Source of the DNA: Tretioscincus oriximinensis
Lineage: Eukaryota; Chordata; Lepidosauria; Squamata; Gymnophthalmidae
Length of the DNA stretch: 64,000 bases
Assembly (NCBI GenBank): GCA_022410635.1
Contig: JAJVDF010000362.1
Span: 388,458-452,457, forward strand
Direction of reading: 5' to 3'
Of this stretch, positions 11,770-23,185 are shown in pieces. The stretch's first letter is position 1. Every line of letters begins with the position of its first letter. Made by a program: the position numbers and the translations under genes. The notes under the pieces were generated by a model that did no database searches, was not told the DNA's origin, and worked only from the letters and a program-made list of their open reading frames with translations.

Positions 11770-12232
11770 TCCCATGCAGCATTAAAGGCTGGAATGTAAG
11801 CCTATAGGCCATTGTTCACTGTCCCCACTCATCTCTGTTTCATGTGTGCTGGCAGCAGCTCCCTACTTGCGAAAAGCATGCTGCCGCCATGGCAACATCT
11901 GGGACACTGGTGTTGCAATGATGTGAATCATGTGTGGAAATTCATTTATTGGCTGCTGGAACAACATCTTGCATGATTTCACATCAAGATTACATCCCAG
12001 CAGCGTGGAGGCCTCTCACCAGTGTCGCCATAGGAGACTTGGAAGCGGCCCCGGGAAACCCCGCTGCAGAATTGGCCTTTCCTTGCGACTATACAAATAC
12101 GTGGGAAAGTATTTTTTCTATGTAATCAGCATGAACAGCCCACCATTTCACACGAAGGGGGTGGGGTGGGCTGAAGGTGATGCTGCTTCCACTTCAGTGG
12201 AAATCATGTGTGAGAATGTAGCCCATCACACA
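11770..12232. mobile_element. Non-autonomous DNA transposon (TGGGC-type ends)
   Basis: The left end reads TGGGCACATTCCCATG. The right end, reversed, reads TGGGCTACATTCTCACACAT. The right-hand ~50 bases, down to the motif GGAAGCAGCATCACCTTC (reverse strand), match the right end of the element near 46950-47113, so both belong to one family. No clean target duplication is left. No transposase frame. Class is uncertain (hAT or Harbinger). Confidence 0.6.
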
Positions 12233-12263
12233 ACTATTTTATTCCTCAGTTGTAGCAAGATTA

Positions 12264-13173
12264 GGACGGTTCGTTCACACGTGTTAAGCAGTTCTTCCAT
12301 AGTAAACGCCATTTATCCCACAATAAACTATTGCTGGGATAATCAGGAATAATTGCAGAGAATGTCCAAAATCTCGCAGCCAACCTCCGTCATCTCAGAG
12401 GCAATCCCCTTCATCTCCCATGTGAACACAAATAGTGCAAGAGACAGGAGGGCAGAGATGACAGGAGGAAGCGCCGCCTCCTTACTTCGGCAGGGAAATC
12501 TTTTTGTGCCCTGCCAGCACTCTGTCTGCTTTTGGAGGGTTCCTGCCTGGAGATTGGGTCTGAGAAAGGAAGGGGAACATGGACAGACATCCTGTCAACC
12601 CCCCCACCTCCTCCTCAGCACCCTCCCAAAGCAGGAAACCTCCCAAAGCAGATGGAGAGCTGGCTGGCCCCATCTGTACAGAGCCTAGGCTGGACAGGAA
12701 AAAGCAAATGGCTGTTTTCTGCCTAGGCTCTGTATCAATAGGGCCGGCAGATCTCCGTCGGCTTTTGGAGGTTTCCTGCTTTGGGGGGCTGCTGAGGAAG
12801 AGGTGGTGAGGTTGACAGGATGTCTGTCCATGTTCCCTTCCTTTCTCAGACCCGATCTCCAGGCAGGAACCCTCCAAGTGCAGATGGAGGACTGGCTGAA
12901 CAGGAAAAGGCTTCTTGTGACACAGAGCCGGCTCTGTCGCATTGCTTCGGCTGTGCCCTCCTTCAGCCAGCCCTCCGACCTTCTCAGTTGGGCTGGCTTG
13001 AAGGAGGGCACAGCTGAAGCTATGCAGCAGAACCAGCTGTGTGTCACGATGTGTGAACAGGACACGCCATTGTATATTCCAGAATAGAGCTTCGTGGTGT
13101 GAACGGACACGCCTTTGCTATATTCTGGAATATAATTTTATTCCGGTTTTTAACTCATTGTGTTAACGCACCC
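12264..13173 (-). mobile_element. Harbinger-like non-autonomous DNA transposon, copy 2 (inverted)
   Basis: About 910 bp. The right end, reversed, reads GGGTGCGTTAACACAATG and runs on through AACCGGAATAAAATTATATT, matching copy 1 at 6181. The left end is degraded (GGACGGTTCGTTCACACG). The flank is TTA on the left but AAT on the right, so the duplication is lost. The interior has the same hairpin (about 12508-12690 with 12735-12890). It also has a second palindrome, 12914-13046, that copy 1 lacks or has in shorter form. Confidence 0.8.
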
Positions 13174-13249
13174 AATAACAGCACTGATGCTTTAAGATCA
13201 TGGGCAATAAGGATGTAAATAGCTATTAGAATGGATCTCTTGATATTGT

Positions 13250-13422
13250 CTCGGGGTTGGCATAACAAGCAGTATTCCTGCTGGTTCTTTTGAAGGGGGT
13301 CGAGAGCAGGTGAAGATTTTGCCTCAGACTGCCCAGGTACAATTGGTGTGCCACTGTGTGGGACAGAATACTGGACTAGATGGGATCTGGCCCGATTCGG
13401 CAGGATTCTTATGTTTTTATAA
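13250..13422 (+). mobile_element. CR1-type LINE 3' end, plus strand
   Basis: Contains GACTGCCCAGGTACAATTGG, GACAGAATACTGGACTAGAT and a terminal CTTATGTTTTTA. These parallel the end of the CR1 relic at 35060-35152. Open reading is lost. Confidence 0.7.
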
Positions 13423-13851
13423 CCAGCATGTTGCTAGCCATATGCAATTGAATCAGTTTTACTGGTTTTGGAATTAAAACAAATTATTTGTATTACTTAA
13501 TCAAAGGCATTCTTATGAAACTTGATTCATTCATACTTTTTCAATAGTGGCTAACAGCTTTAATAGCAGATGGTGGCATGTATGGGGCAGGCAATCACTG
13601 GTTGTGAAAACATATGCCACCCTTGGGTGGGGCTTGTATTGAAATGCTCAAGAAATGCAAATTCTACTGTGGTCAGCAATTGCCTAGCCCACCCTACGAC
13701 CCCACACCCTTAAAGCTTTGAATGATCACTGCAGCTATGAAATCTTAAAACACTGTTTTGGGAAAAGGTGCAATAAAAGCAGATAAAAGGACAGGTATTC
13801 TTATAATGCTAATGGTATTTATAACCAACAGTCCTAAAATTATAGAAGAAA
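13423..13851. other. No gene recognised
   Basis: AT-rich sequence with no repeat signature that I can place. Confidence 0.4.
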
Positions 13852-14081
13852 AATAAGAATTGGTTTTTATAACATGCTTTTCTCAAAGGGAATCAAAGTG
13901 GCTTAAATATCCTACTGTTCTCTTCACAACAGATACTTTGTGAAGTAGGTAAGGCTGAGAGATCTCCAAAGATCTGTAACTAGCCCAAGGTCATCCAGCT
14001 GGCTTTTGTTGAGGAGAGCAGAATTGAACCGGAGACTTTCAGATAAGTGTCTGAAACTCTAACCACCACACCTTCCTGGCT
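13852..14081 (-). mobile_element. tRNA-headed SINE, minus strand, CTT-tail type
   Basis: On the minus strand the order is: head with GTGTGGTGGTTAGAG (A-box-like), CCGGTTCAATTC (B-box-like), the CORE-like GGATGACCTTGGGCTAG, then a tail GAAAAGCATGTTATAAAAAC followed by CAATTCTT. This is one of at least six members in the window (33676, 38965, 40139, 56114, 30556, 62496) and is nearly complete. Confidence 0.8.
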
Positions 14082-15508
14082 CAGTAAACCATTTTATTAA
14101 AAAAGGTGATATGAAAGCAAATAAACAAGCTAAAATTCTACAACAGTCGTACCTTACAGTAGAGAGGAAGACTTTTCCTAGGTTTTTGTACTGTATTATG
14201 TCTGTTTATTTTCATTATCATAAATTACTGAATGGTGATATATCTGAAGGCTTGCTTATTCAGAAATATAAATAACTAATGCTTCTGAATTCTGTTGTTC
14301 AACAACTATTGGCAAGGAAGCCTTGGCTGATCTAAGAAATGTTTGGCAGAGACCACAGTGATTTTTCTTGGAATAAATTACTCTAAGCAAAATAAAACAT
14401 TAACTTGATATAAAACTATGTGTGGTCGTCTGTTTTTTTTTTAAAAAAAACTACTTTCAAATCTCTGTACATTGATTTTCTTTTACCTCAATCCCCTGCA
14501 TTTGTTAAACAGAACTGCATTCCAAATCATTTTAAGGTTAAGTATTTAAAAATATTTATCATTTTTAAAATATTTAATATCATTTTAAGGTTAGGTACTT
14601 AAAAATATTTATATGCAATGACCTCTCTGTGGAAAAGAGGGAACCAGAATTGGTTTACATTTCTTACTGTACCAGGATACTGATTAGTGAGGAAAGGCTT
14701 TTAATCTTTGGCTGTGCTCCCATTGCAAAACAAAGCAAAGCAAAGCAGAGTCTCAGTTGCACAGGTAGAATAAAAGTCAGAGTGACTTTTTCCTCGCCTG
14801 TCATTGGCACCTTCAAATTGGCAGCATGGTTTAATGAACACTAATGTCCCTTGCTGGCTGCATGTTTCAAGTAGCCGGCTAGGTTCTTGTCAGTCTGGTT
14901 ATACTTCCACTCTTACTGCTCTCATCTCCCAACACTTGCTCAAAAAATGGCAGACACGGCAGAGAGGTGGTAGAATGGCAGGTTGTACAAAACCTGAGTG
15001 GCCAGTTTTTGAGTATCTTCTAGCTTTTAGTGAACCCAAAGGCATCCCCAAAGAGTGGCCACACCAGTGCCAATGGAGACCACTACTATGTCCTGCCGTT
15101 GCTGTTAGCTTTTTCTACCATGGAAATTCAAACTGCTGTCAAAAGCCAGGAGCATCAATAGAAGAACATCACACCAATCTCTGTCAGCACTGGGGTAGCC
15201 ATTAGTTGGGTGGCCTCTGGGTTAGCTAGAGTTCCAGATAAGATTCTGATAATCTAACCACAAAGACTCTCAAGGCTGCATTCTCCTACAGAAAACTCTA
15301 AAACACCATGTAGCTATATTATAGTTAATTTTGTTCAAGGCAAATAGAACTTTCAATAGCTGATTACTTTACTATTCCCCAATTATCCCCAGACTATATT
15401 TAAGCAGTCCTCAATCCTTCCCTCACCCTGGAATCATAAAGGTATGTATTCTAAATTTCTAGCACACACACATTCCCTTTGACAAGTGAAAACGAAAATC
15501 ATTTCACA
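14082..15508. other. No gene recognised
   Basis: Holds AT-rich DNA and a less AT-rich part (about 14760-15210) with a 133-codon frame at 14804-15205. That frame has no recognisable domain, is not bounded by convincing splice or promoter signals, and is probably chance. Confidence 0.4.
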
Positions 15509-15753
15509 ATGGCTACATCCCCACTTGTCCATTTCCTCCATTTTGCAAACGCTTAAAAAAAAACACGTTGGCCATCAGCCCCATTTTATTTGCCATTCAG
15601 CTGCTGCCTCATTTGAATGAGAGGCTCCAGAGGGCACTCCTGCACTTTCCTAACTACAATCCCCAGAATTCCCTATGACCCTGCCAACTGTTCACAGGCA
15701 GTCCCTGTGCTCCAAGAGCCAATATGATGAGACTGGACAAGTGTGGATCCATG
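15509..15753. mobile_element. Short non-autonomous DNA transposon (MITE)
   Basis: The left end TGGCTACATCCCCACTTGTC is matched by the reversed right end ATGGATCCACACTTGTCC, giving ~20-bp imperfect inverted repeats about 240 bp apart. The interior segment CCTAACTACAATCCCCAGAA recurs in related form near 47020-47040 and, inverted, near 62315-62345. No clean target duplication was found. Confidence 0.55.
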
Positions 15754-16564
15754 TGCTCAGCCAGCAATTCTTCCTTTTGTAATCCCATTAATAAGCAGTA
15801 TATAGAAAGGCTTCTCACCATTTCACTGCAGGCATGGTAGTTTCACAAAACACTAGCTATTGCATGGCAAAGGACCTTTTTTCTGAGTGCAATGCAAAAA
15901 CTCTGTTAGGACGTGGAGTGGAGTTATAGTCATGCAAGTATCAGTGTACTCCATATGTCTGCAGTCTAATTTTGAAGGTTCTACGGCATCTTTAAAACTA
16001 ACAATAAGGCCGGACTGCTACAGCATGGTTCATACTTACTAATCCATGCTATGTGGGTCAGAACAGCCCACATAGTTTGGAAAGACCATAGTCTTATATT
16101 CAATATAAAAGAGGTAGACGTTCAAAACCTTACTTTATCCTAATTGATCTTTGTGGCATCCACCACTCAGGCCAGCATTCCTAACTGTCTTCTGATGGGC
16201 TACAGTCTTTTTCTACCTGAAGTATTATTATAGTATTCTTCCTCTAGCAGGTTCCCCTCACAAGGCCTAGGACTTTTGGCACTGTTTACATATATATTAG
16301 ATAGACCTGCTTGGTGCTGCCTCGAGCCCACCAAGAGATTACTTGGATGATGTACCTGAGAGTCTTTATCTACAGTCCCTCTAATATTTGACAGTATAAT
16401 ATTGATTGAGACCACATTGCCTTCTATTCAACCAATGAAAAGTGTTTATTAAGATACAAGTCAGAGGTCAAGTGAAAGCATGAAATAAGGCAGGTTCATA
16501 TTAAAGTACTTTTCCTTTGAAAATCCAAAGCGCTTTTTCTCCCTGTTAAATTTAAAGCCACACT
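15754..16564. other. No gene recognised
   Basis: AT-rich. A small inverted repeat, CATGGTTCATACTTACTAAT then CCATGC, sits near 16025-16050, with GTGGG/CCCAC beside it. No element boundaries found. Confidence 0.35.
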
Positions 16565-16762
16565 CAAATGGTTCAGTCACTAAGGAAATGGTCTCTCATC
16601 TGGGAGATCAGGTTTCAAATTCCTGTGTCGGATGTGGGGAGAGATGAGCACCTTCCACTAGCCTGTAGTTCTAGCTATTCAAAAGCTTTCAAATTGCAAG
16701 AAATAATTCTTCTTCGTGGTCGTCTTCTTCGTATTCTTCATCTTTTTCGTCTTCGTCAACGA
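16565..16762 (+). mobile_element. tRNA-headed SINE, second head type, plus strand
   Basis: The head reads GGTTCAGTCACTAAGGAAAT, then GGGAGATCAGGTTTCAAATT (B-box-like). The body is short and ends in a CTTCGT/CTTCTTC array. The head and following TAGCCTGTAGTTCTAGC match the inverted copy at 23811-24110. The head differs from the SINE type at 33676. Confidence 0.7.
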
Positions 16763-18472
16763 AACAGTTAATTAGGGACAGGCAACCTATTCCAATAGCA
16801 TTACCTCCCTCTCTTCCATCCAATCCTCTTAAGTCTCTAGTGATCCCACCCCTAGATCCACTCAGGAACTAGCCCTCTGTTGTGTTCCTATCCACAAGTC
16901 TACTCAACCAAGAAAAACTCTCTACCATAGGAACTTTTATAGAGATTCCTGGGGCATAGCCATAGATTGGCTCAATCCCATGGTCTTTTCCCCATCACTT
17001 CGCAAATATAGAGGAAGCTCTGCCTCTTCCATGGCTCCAGCCTTTCTCCACCCCTATGAAAACATAGAACCATCAAACCACCTTCCTGTATTAACACGAA
17101 TACCACAATCTTCATTAAAGGAATGCTTTTATTGCTGGGAAAAGGAATTCCACAATTTTGATAAGTTATATATAGAATCAATTTTCATTTATAATGCTTC
17201 CTATAATTTCTGCTGAGTTTCCTCATTTAAAACAAAAGATTTATCGGTTACAGTAAATTAATGTTATTATGATAATGGCCACTTACTGTATTCATAACAT
17301 GGACTTCTGCTCATCAGGAAAAATCAAAACATGAGCTCTCAGCTATTTTTTGTATATGGAGCTGAACTGTCTGGCAATGTTAATTCAAATGCCTAAATAA
17401 AGAAACCAAAAAATAGATGAAATAGATGAAACATTACAAAAAGAAAAGAAAAGCATAAATCTGTTCAAACAGAATGTACTTCCTCACCAAAAGTAGATGT
17501 ATTTTTGCCTTAACACAAGAAAGGCAAAAATATTTAGATGTCAGAAAAGAAAGAATTATGAAGTATTTACAATTTCCCATTGTAGTCATTTCTTTATCAT
17601 CAAAGGGTTTTTTCATGTTTTTTTCCCAAAGACTACTATGCCTTTGAAATAATATTTTGAAATAAATAAGGAGTGAAATTCATGGACAAGTAGTAAAAAC
17701 TTCAGCCTTTCTAATGTCATCAATAATTTAAAACTGGTATATATTTCAATAATTTAAGATTGCTATATATTATTATTAATATTGTTATTATTAGCCTTGA
17801 GTTTCTCATACTTTTGAGAAGCAGCCATTACCCTACAATAGAATACTTCATATTTTCTGCACATTGCCTGCAAATTACATTATGTTGTGTGTGTGGTAGG
17901 AAGTTGTCTTGCAGTAGCCTTGACTTGCACCAAGGGTCACTTGCGTTAGTTCTGTTTGGCAAAGCACAACTTCAGAAGACAGAAATGAATGTTACTTTTT
18001 CTTCCCTTGGGTTGGGGCTTCAAAAACTGCCTTACTTTCTGAAAGTATTTGGTTGTTGCAGGTTCTTCATGTGAATGTAGACTCCCCAGATACTTATAGC
18101 TATCTTGTATTTCTGTTATGCAATCTTCAGATAGTTCAGTTCCTTCTGTTCTTATTATCTGCCCTCTTCTCATGACCATATATCCACATTTTTCGAGACC
18201 AAATAATATCTCAAAATCTTAAAGAGAAAAAGGACAAGGCTGGGGAAATCTGCCAGGCTGTTGATGACTCAATGACTGATGGATGTGTTAAATAATTCTT
18301 CTAGGGATCATTTTTAATGAAACTCTCTTTGTATACAGCTGATTCAGACACCAGCAGCCAGTTTTCGACTTCCCATTTTAGGCCATATAAAAAAGTCGAT
18401 AATAACTGAATAGCTGAAGAACTGAACAGATCATCTAAGACTAAGCAATTATCTAGATTCACTTCAAAAATC
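16763..18472. other. No gene recognised
   Basis: AT-rich sequence with small unrelated open frames and no recognisable repeat family. Confidence 0.4.
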
Positions 18473-18600
18473 TAGCAAGAGGGTCTTGAAGCACTTTAGA
18501 GACTAACAAGAAGAAGGTAGGTACCATGAGCCTTTGTACACAAGTTTACTTATTCAGGTGCTAGAAGTAGAGTTATCTATGAAACCTCATGCCACCTACC
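18473..18600 (+). repeat. Dispersed repeat with AGACTAACAAG core, plus orientation
   Basis: AGCAAGAGGGTCTTGAAGCA is followed by CTTTAGAGACTAACAAG. The same core appears inverted at 22375 and 46195, and its neighbouring parts appear at 42950 and 50230. I recognise it as a repeat common in reptile genomes but cannot assign a class. Confidence 0.6.
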
Positions 18601-19265
18601 TTTTTCTTATTATTCTCTAAAGTATTATGAAGATTTTCTGGACCCCGGCTGGCATGACTGTTCCTTAGATTCATTTTTCAGTTTGTTAATGTCTACCAGT
18701 AATTCATGGGGCTTTCGACAGAACAGGGAAGCATGCAGAAAGGTGCGTACTTTGTTGTTCAAGTTAAGCAGGAGGCTCCTTAGTACAGGATTTGAGCTTC
18801 ACCCTAAATATCTGCTGCTTGAAAGAGGTTTCCTGAAATGGAATGGAGATGCAGAACGTGTTCTCAAATTCCAGTAATGATTATAAGTGCCTTCTTCATA
18901 AAAACTTTTCTTTTTTTATTCCTTAGAGTGAATTCGCCATGGGGGGGAGGGGGGGGAGGGAGTTTTGTTGTATGTTATATTGATTATATATGTTCCTTTG
19001 TGAGGCCCTTTGGAGAAAGGGACATTATGAATAAATGTTTTGTTTATTATTATTTATTATCTTATCAGAAGGTGCCTTATTAGGTCAGTGGATACCAAGC
19101 CCCCCAAATCCAAAAAAGATCATCAGGTACGGGTTCTTAGTCACATTATCTACATGCTCTCACCTCCATTCAGTCTGCAGTAAGTCTCAAAGAAAGTGAA
19201 ACCTTTCTCACAGGAAGCCTACTGGTCAACCTCTAGCAAATGATACTTTTTTTTTAACCTTTGCA
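18601..19265. other. No gene recognised; G-rich run at 18941-18960
   Basis: The interval holds a run of 18 G in 20 bases (runs of 7, 8 and 3). A retroelement-like tail, GAATAAATGTTTTGTTTATT, ends near 19060. No exon seen. Confidence 0.4.
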
Positions 19266-19273
19266 CCCTCAAG

Positions 19274-19480
19274 TAGGCTGACCAGATGACCCCTTTTGGG
19301 GGGCTTGAAAACCCAGTTTTGGGGTGCCTTCCAGTTTTGTCTGAGGAAAATTATTTTTTAAAAAAGATTTTTTTTCTATTTTTTTTTTAATTCTTTTTCT
19401 TCAGAAAAAAACGGGAGGCACCCCAAAAACGGGTTTTCAAACCCCCCCCCCCCAAAAAAAGGGGTCATCTGGTCAGCCTA
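19274..19480. mobile_element. Palindromic hAT MITE with perfect 8-bp duplication
   Basis: The 207-bp element starts TAGGCTGACCAGATGACCCC and ends in its exact inverse. The two halves pair almost from end to end, through CTTGAAAACCCAGTTTTGGG and GGGTGCC, so this is a near-complete foldback. CCCTCAAG flanks both sides (19266-19273 and 19481-19488). Same family as 29797-30355 and 37638-38009. Confidence 0.9.
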
Positions 19481-19741
19481 CCCTCAAGGAAGATTGTAGA
19501 TGTAGCAGTATATTACGTCAATCTAGTAATCTTTCTGATTAGCACAATTAAGCTCAAGACACAAACATTATTCCTCCTCATAATCTAAATAGGCCAAGCA
19601 AAAATGTTAGTTTCACAAGTTCAAAGTATGAAGGGACAGGAGATGTCAGATAAATACACCAATAGCATGAAAATTAAAACTACAAAGGAAAAGAGCTTTC
19701 CCATCCCATCTCTTCAAAATCTTAACTCTACGTTATACTAA

Positions 19742-20035
19742 GGCCTGGTGCACATGGAGGGATAAAAAGTGAAAGGAGGTTAAAACCCAGCTTAATCGAA
19801 ACCCCCCTCTGTTTATACCTACCTTAAAATTCTGCATGGGTAAGTTGATATTGCGCATGTTAGGCAGCTGCGATCTGCAGTCCTGACTGGCTTCACATCT
19901 GCTCCTGAGAAAGCAAGCCTTGCACATCAATGGCACAACCCAGGGCTGCAGGAAGAAGAACATCAGCAACCTAAGATATCTGTGATAATGGAGGATCCTA
20001 TCATCCAGGTAGGAAAATCTTGTGTGCGCAGGGCC
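19742..20035. mobile_element. Small Harbinger-like MITE with TAA duplication
   Basis: The 294-bp element has left end GGCCTGGTGCACATGGAGGG and reversed right end GGCCCTGCGCACACAAG, giving a ~13-bp imperfect terminal inverted repeat. TAA flanks both sides (19739-19741 and 20036-20038). No transposase frame. Its ends differ from the GGGTG family at 6181. Confidence 0.65.
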
Positions 20036-20038
20036 TAA

Positions 20039-22374
20039 GTAAAAACCAGATTTTATTTTCTGTTCACTTCTCTGTTTAATATCATTTATGAAGGGCTACA
20101 TAGTGTCACCTACTGTATGGATTTCACTCTGGAGCATATAACTAGTCCCATCCCACCCTTGCACATCTTACCCTGCCAAGCAACTATTCACTCCATTTTT
20201 CATTTTATTTAAACTTGGAGATTCATTTACTTCCCTTTCAACGCCTTCGTTTTTTATACTTTGTGTGTTCACATATGAAGAATCAAAGAAGTCAGTCGTA
20301 GAAACAGCCACTGGCATCTGCTCAATAGGCCTGCTTGGTTGAAAGGAAAGGAAAATCTAAAACAAAACAAAAAAATAGAAAAATAAAGTGATATATTCAC
20401 TTTTCCTGAAAGATACTGTGATTAAATGGATGCCATAGGACCCCAGCTGGAAAGTTAAATGAATGCCAAAGTATCTCTCCTTAAGCATGTCAACACGGTA
20501 AGCACCTCACAGCAAGACCTTTGGAAAAGCTAAACTAAAACTAATAGTCTATAAAGATAAAAATTCTTCTGCAAGAGTAACTACCTCCAAGGGAAACAGA
20601 ATGCTGAATAGACTGTGACACCAAAGCTGTGATGAGGTTTTCCTATGGACCAAAAAAGAGCACATACTTTTGAAAATGTAGACGAGTATAAACATTTGCA
20701 AGGGAAAAAAAATCTTTTCTTTCCTGGTCTCCCACAGAGTTTTTAAATTAAATCAGAACATGTAACAGTAGCACATTCCTATCAATTGACCTTCTGGCTA
20801 CAGCCGACATATCACTGTACCCATCAGACCCAAAACCTTCTCTATAAAACAGCACGTATTCACAGAAGTATGGGTTTTTTTCCAGAATGGAAAACCCACT
20901 CTGGGATTTTTATGTATTTAACCAGAAAATAGTTATTAAGAACCAATCCCATCTACTGGCTGGAGTGGAATGGAGATGTTTCCTGTTTATAACATTTCCT
21001 CAGGTGGAAGTATTCATGTTCATAACCTAGGAGTGGGCTATATTCCTGTCTTTCTATATTCTACATACCTGGGTTCCCTTCACCTCTGTAATTAGATGAA
21101 AACATGTCACATGATATTTAAAACACAGAATGGTTAGAAAAGAGCATTCATATTTTATGTAGGAATCTTTCCACACCACAATAATTACTGGGCTCTGTTT
21201 TAACCCAATATTTAAAACAGTTCATGGAATGTAAGTTTACGAATTCTTTAGGACTGATTGGGGAATAGAGAAACGATTAGTAATACAAATCCTTTGCTAC
21301 TCAAATCACTTGGAGTGTGTGAATTTGGCCTGAGAGTGCTTCTCGCTTTCATTCATATACAGGGAATAGGCAGTGGACCAATGGTCTATCTGCTTCATTT
21401 TTCACCAGTTCTATTACAGGATGTATAAAATCTCCCATTTAACATGCATCTCTTGATATGATTATTTAAAGTATTTAATATGGTTAACATTTGGCCCTTG
21501 TTGCATGTGCCTTATTATTTTTGCACTATGGAAACTGTGCTCATCTCCAATTCTGTGATCAGAGCAAGTACTCCACCATAAATGAGACCTTCCTCCACTA
21601 TGGTCATCAGCCGCTATGGTATAGAGAAGGAAACATCTAAATAAAAGGCAATCTGAGGCAATCAAAGAAAACAACAAAGGCGCTGAGTGACAATCCAGTT
21701 GTTAGAGAAAATAACAAGGCAGACGAACATGCCATTTACTGTTTGTATAGTTTTTCGATCGCTCATCTGTTCTTTTTTTAGGTGAGTAAAAATATTGGAA
21801 GCTCTAGTTTTATCTAGATAAAAAAAAAAATGTTTTCCTCTGAGATCTGGTGAGCAAATATTTTCAACCACATCAGCCCTACAGAAATAGAATCAACCCT
21901 CAGAGGCATCTTTCACATAGAGCTAATCCACAGACAGATTTAATTCTTGCACTTTCAGCATCTGCATCCACTTAGGTAAGTGATGTCGATACTTTCCCTT
22001 GTTATTATTAAATAGTATATTACATGATATTACATATTCCTTGTCACAATTTTGTGTGTGCCACCAAATCATATGCCATAATGCCTAATATCATAATGAT
22101 TAAACTAAAATCACTCCTATAGAAGCATGATAAAGAGCATTTATGCCAGGACACCAACATATACTACCGTGGGTATGTAGGGCTTTGCAAACTCAATATG
22201 TTGGCATAACTGCACTTGTGAAAAACCATCATTGTTCTTTATGCTGTAGAATATAGGCAGGCCTATACATTATGGTGTAGTGTTTTAACACTTTTCTGTG
22301 TGTATATGCTCCTTTTTTCTGATTTCCTTTTCAACCCCTAAAGTTTATTTCACTAAAGCAACCAGTAAAAAATG
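20039..22374. other. No gene recognised
   Basis: AT-rich. Small frames at 21462-21677 and 21662-21871 (minus) have no domain. Nothing classifiable as transposon. Confidence 0.4.
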
Positions 22375-22475
22375 CATCTGAAGAAGTAGATATGTCTTCG
22401 AAAGCTCACGCTACTGACCTGTCTCTTGTTAGTCTCCAAGTGCTACAAGCCCCCTTGTTGGACTTTCTCCTAAGA
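22375..22475 (-). repeat. Dispersed repeat with AGACTAACAAG core, inverted
   Basis: Contains TGAAGAAGTAGATATGTCTT, CGAAAGCTCACGCTA and CTTGTTAGTCTCCAAGTGCT, which is the inverse of the 18473 copy. The GAAGAAGT...GAAAGCTCA part is typical of a widespread reptile repeat. Confidence 0.65.
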
Positions 22476-23029
22476 CTAACATGTCTATTTCTCCTAAATC
22501 AGTAAAAAGTAAGTACTTCTGCAGGTAGATATGCTGTTAACACTCTAGCGATTACAAGATCTTTGAACTCACAGCTTCCCCCAAAGACATGCTAAATGTT
22601 TGCCTCCACACTAGAAAATGCTCTGAACAGTAAAATGCCTCAACAATAAAATAATTAAAATTAATTAGATCTCAGAGCATAAATCTTTTGCATTTTATTA
22701 ATTGTGGACAGAAGATGTTTATAGAAGTTTCCTGTCAAGGAATTTATCTCAGTATGTTTTCATTCTTTAGAGCTTTGGTCAATATCAAAGTTCTTTGAAG
22801 GAATAAGACATTTCTTTTTATTAGAAACATTCATAGATAGCACAAGGAAAAAAGCAGGACAGCATGTTCACCTGACAATTCTTTCAAATTGAATAAGCAT
22901 AGATTTTATGCACGAACACCCACATATGAAAGAAAAATTATGTATTTAGCTATTGAGAACAGAGACAGAGAAAGAGACATATGCATGTATGTTAGCTGAA
23001 TTGCTGATTAAGAAATAGAAAACACAGGA
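22476..23029. other. No gene recognised; possible conserved non-coding DNA
   Basis: AT-rich, no repeat signature, several TAAT cores (for example AAAATTAATTAGATCTCAG). Could be regulatory; not testable here. Confidence 0.35.
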
Positions 23030-23185
23030 TGGTAATTAACGGACTGTCTTTGGAGTGGAAAAAAGTGAGAAGCCATTGCACTTTATTAACAAATAAACAA
23101 ACAACAGTAGTAAAGTGGGGTAGCCCAAGGTTCCATATTAGAACTTGCGCTTTTTAATTTATTCATAAACAATCCACAAATGCCT
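23030..23185 (+). mobile_element. CR1 reverse-transcriptase relic, plus strand
   Basis: GTGGGGTAGCCCAAGGTTCC, then TTTTTAATTTATTCATAAAC, aligns by eye with the RT block of the CR1 relic at 34075-34130, which encodes the conserved GVPQGSVLGPLLFNIFINDL region. Extra AT-rich bases (about 23088-23114) split the upstream part. No intact frame. Confidence 0.6.

Noticed and set aside
12353..13110. Frames up to 141 codons on both strands
   Set aside because: Same cause: inverted repeat of Harbinger-like copy 2.
14804..15205. 133-codon frame
   Set aside because: No domain, codon texture like its surroundings, no splice or poly(A) context.
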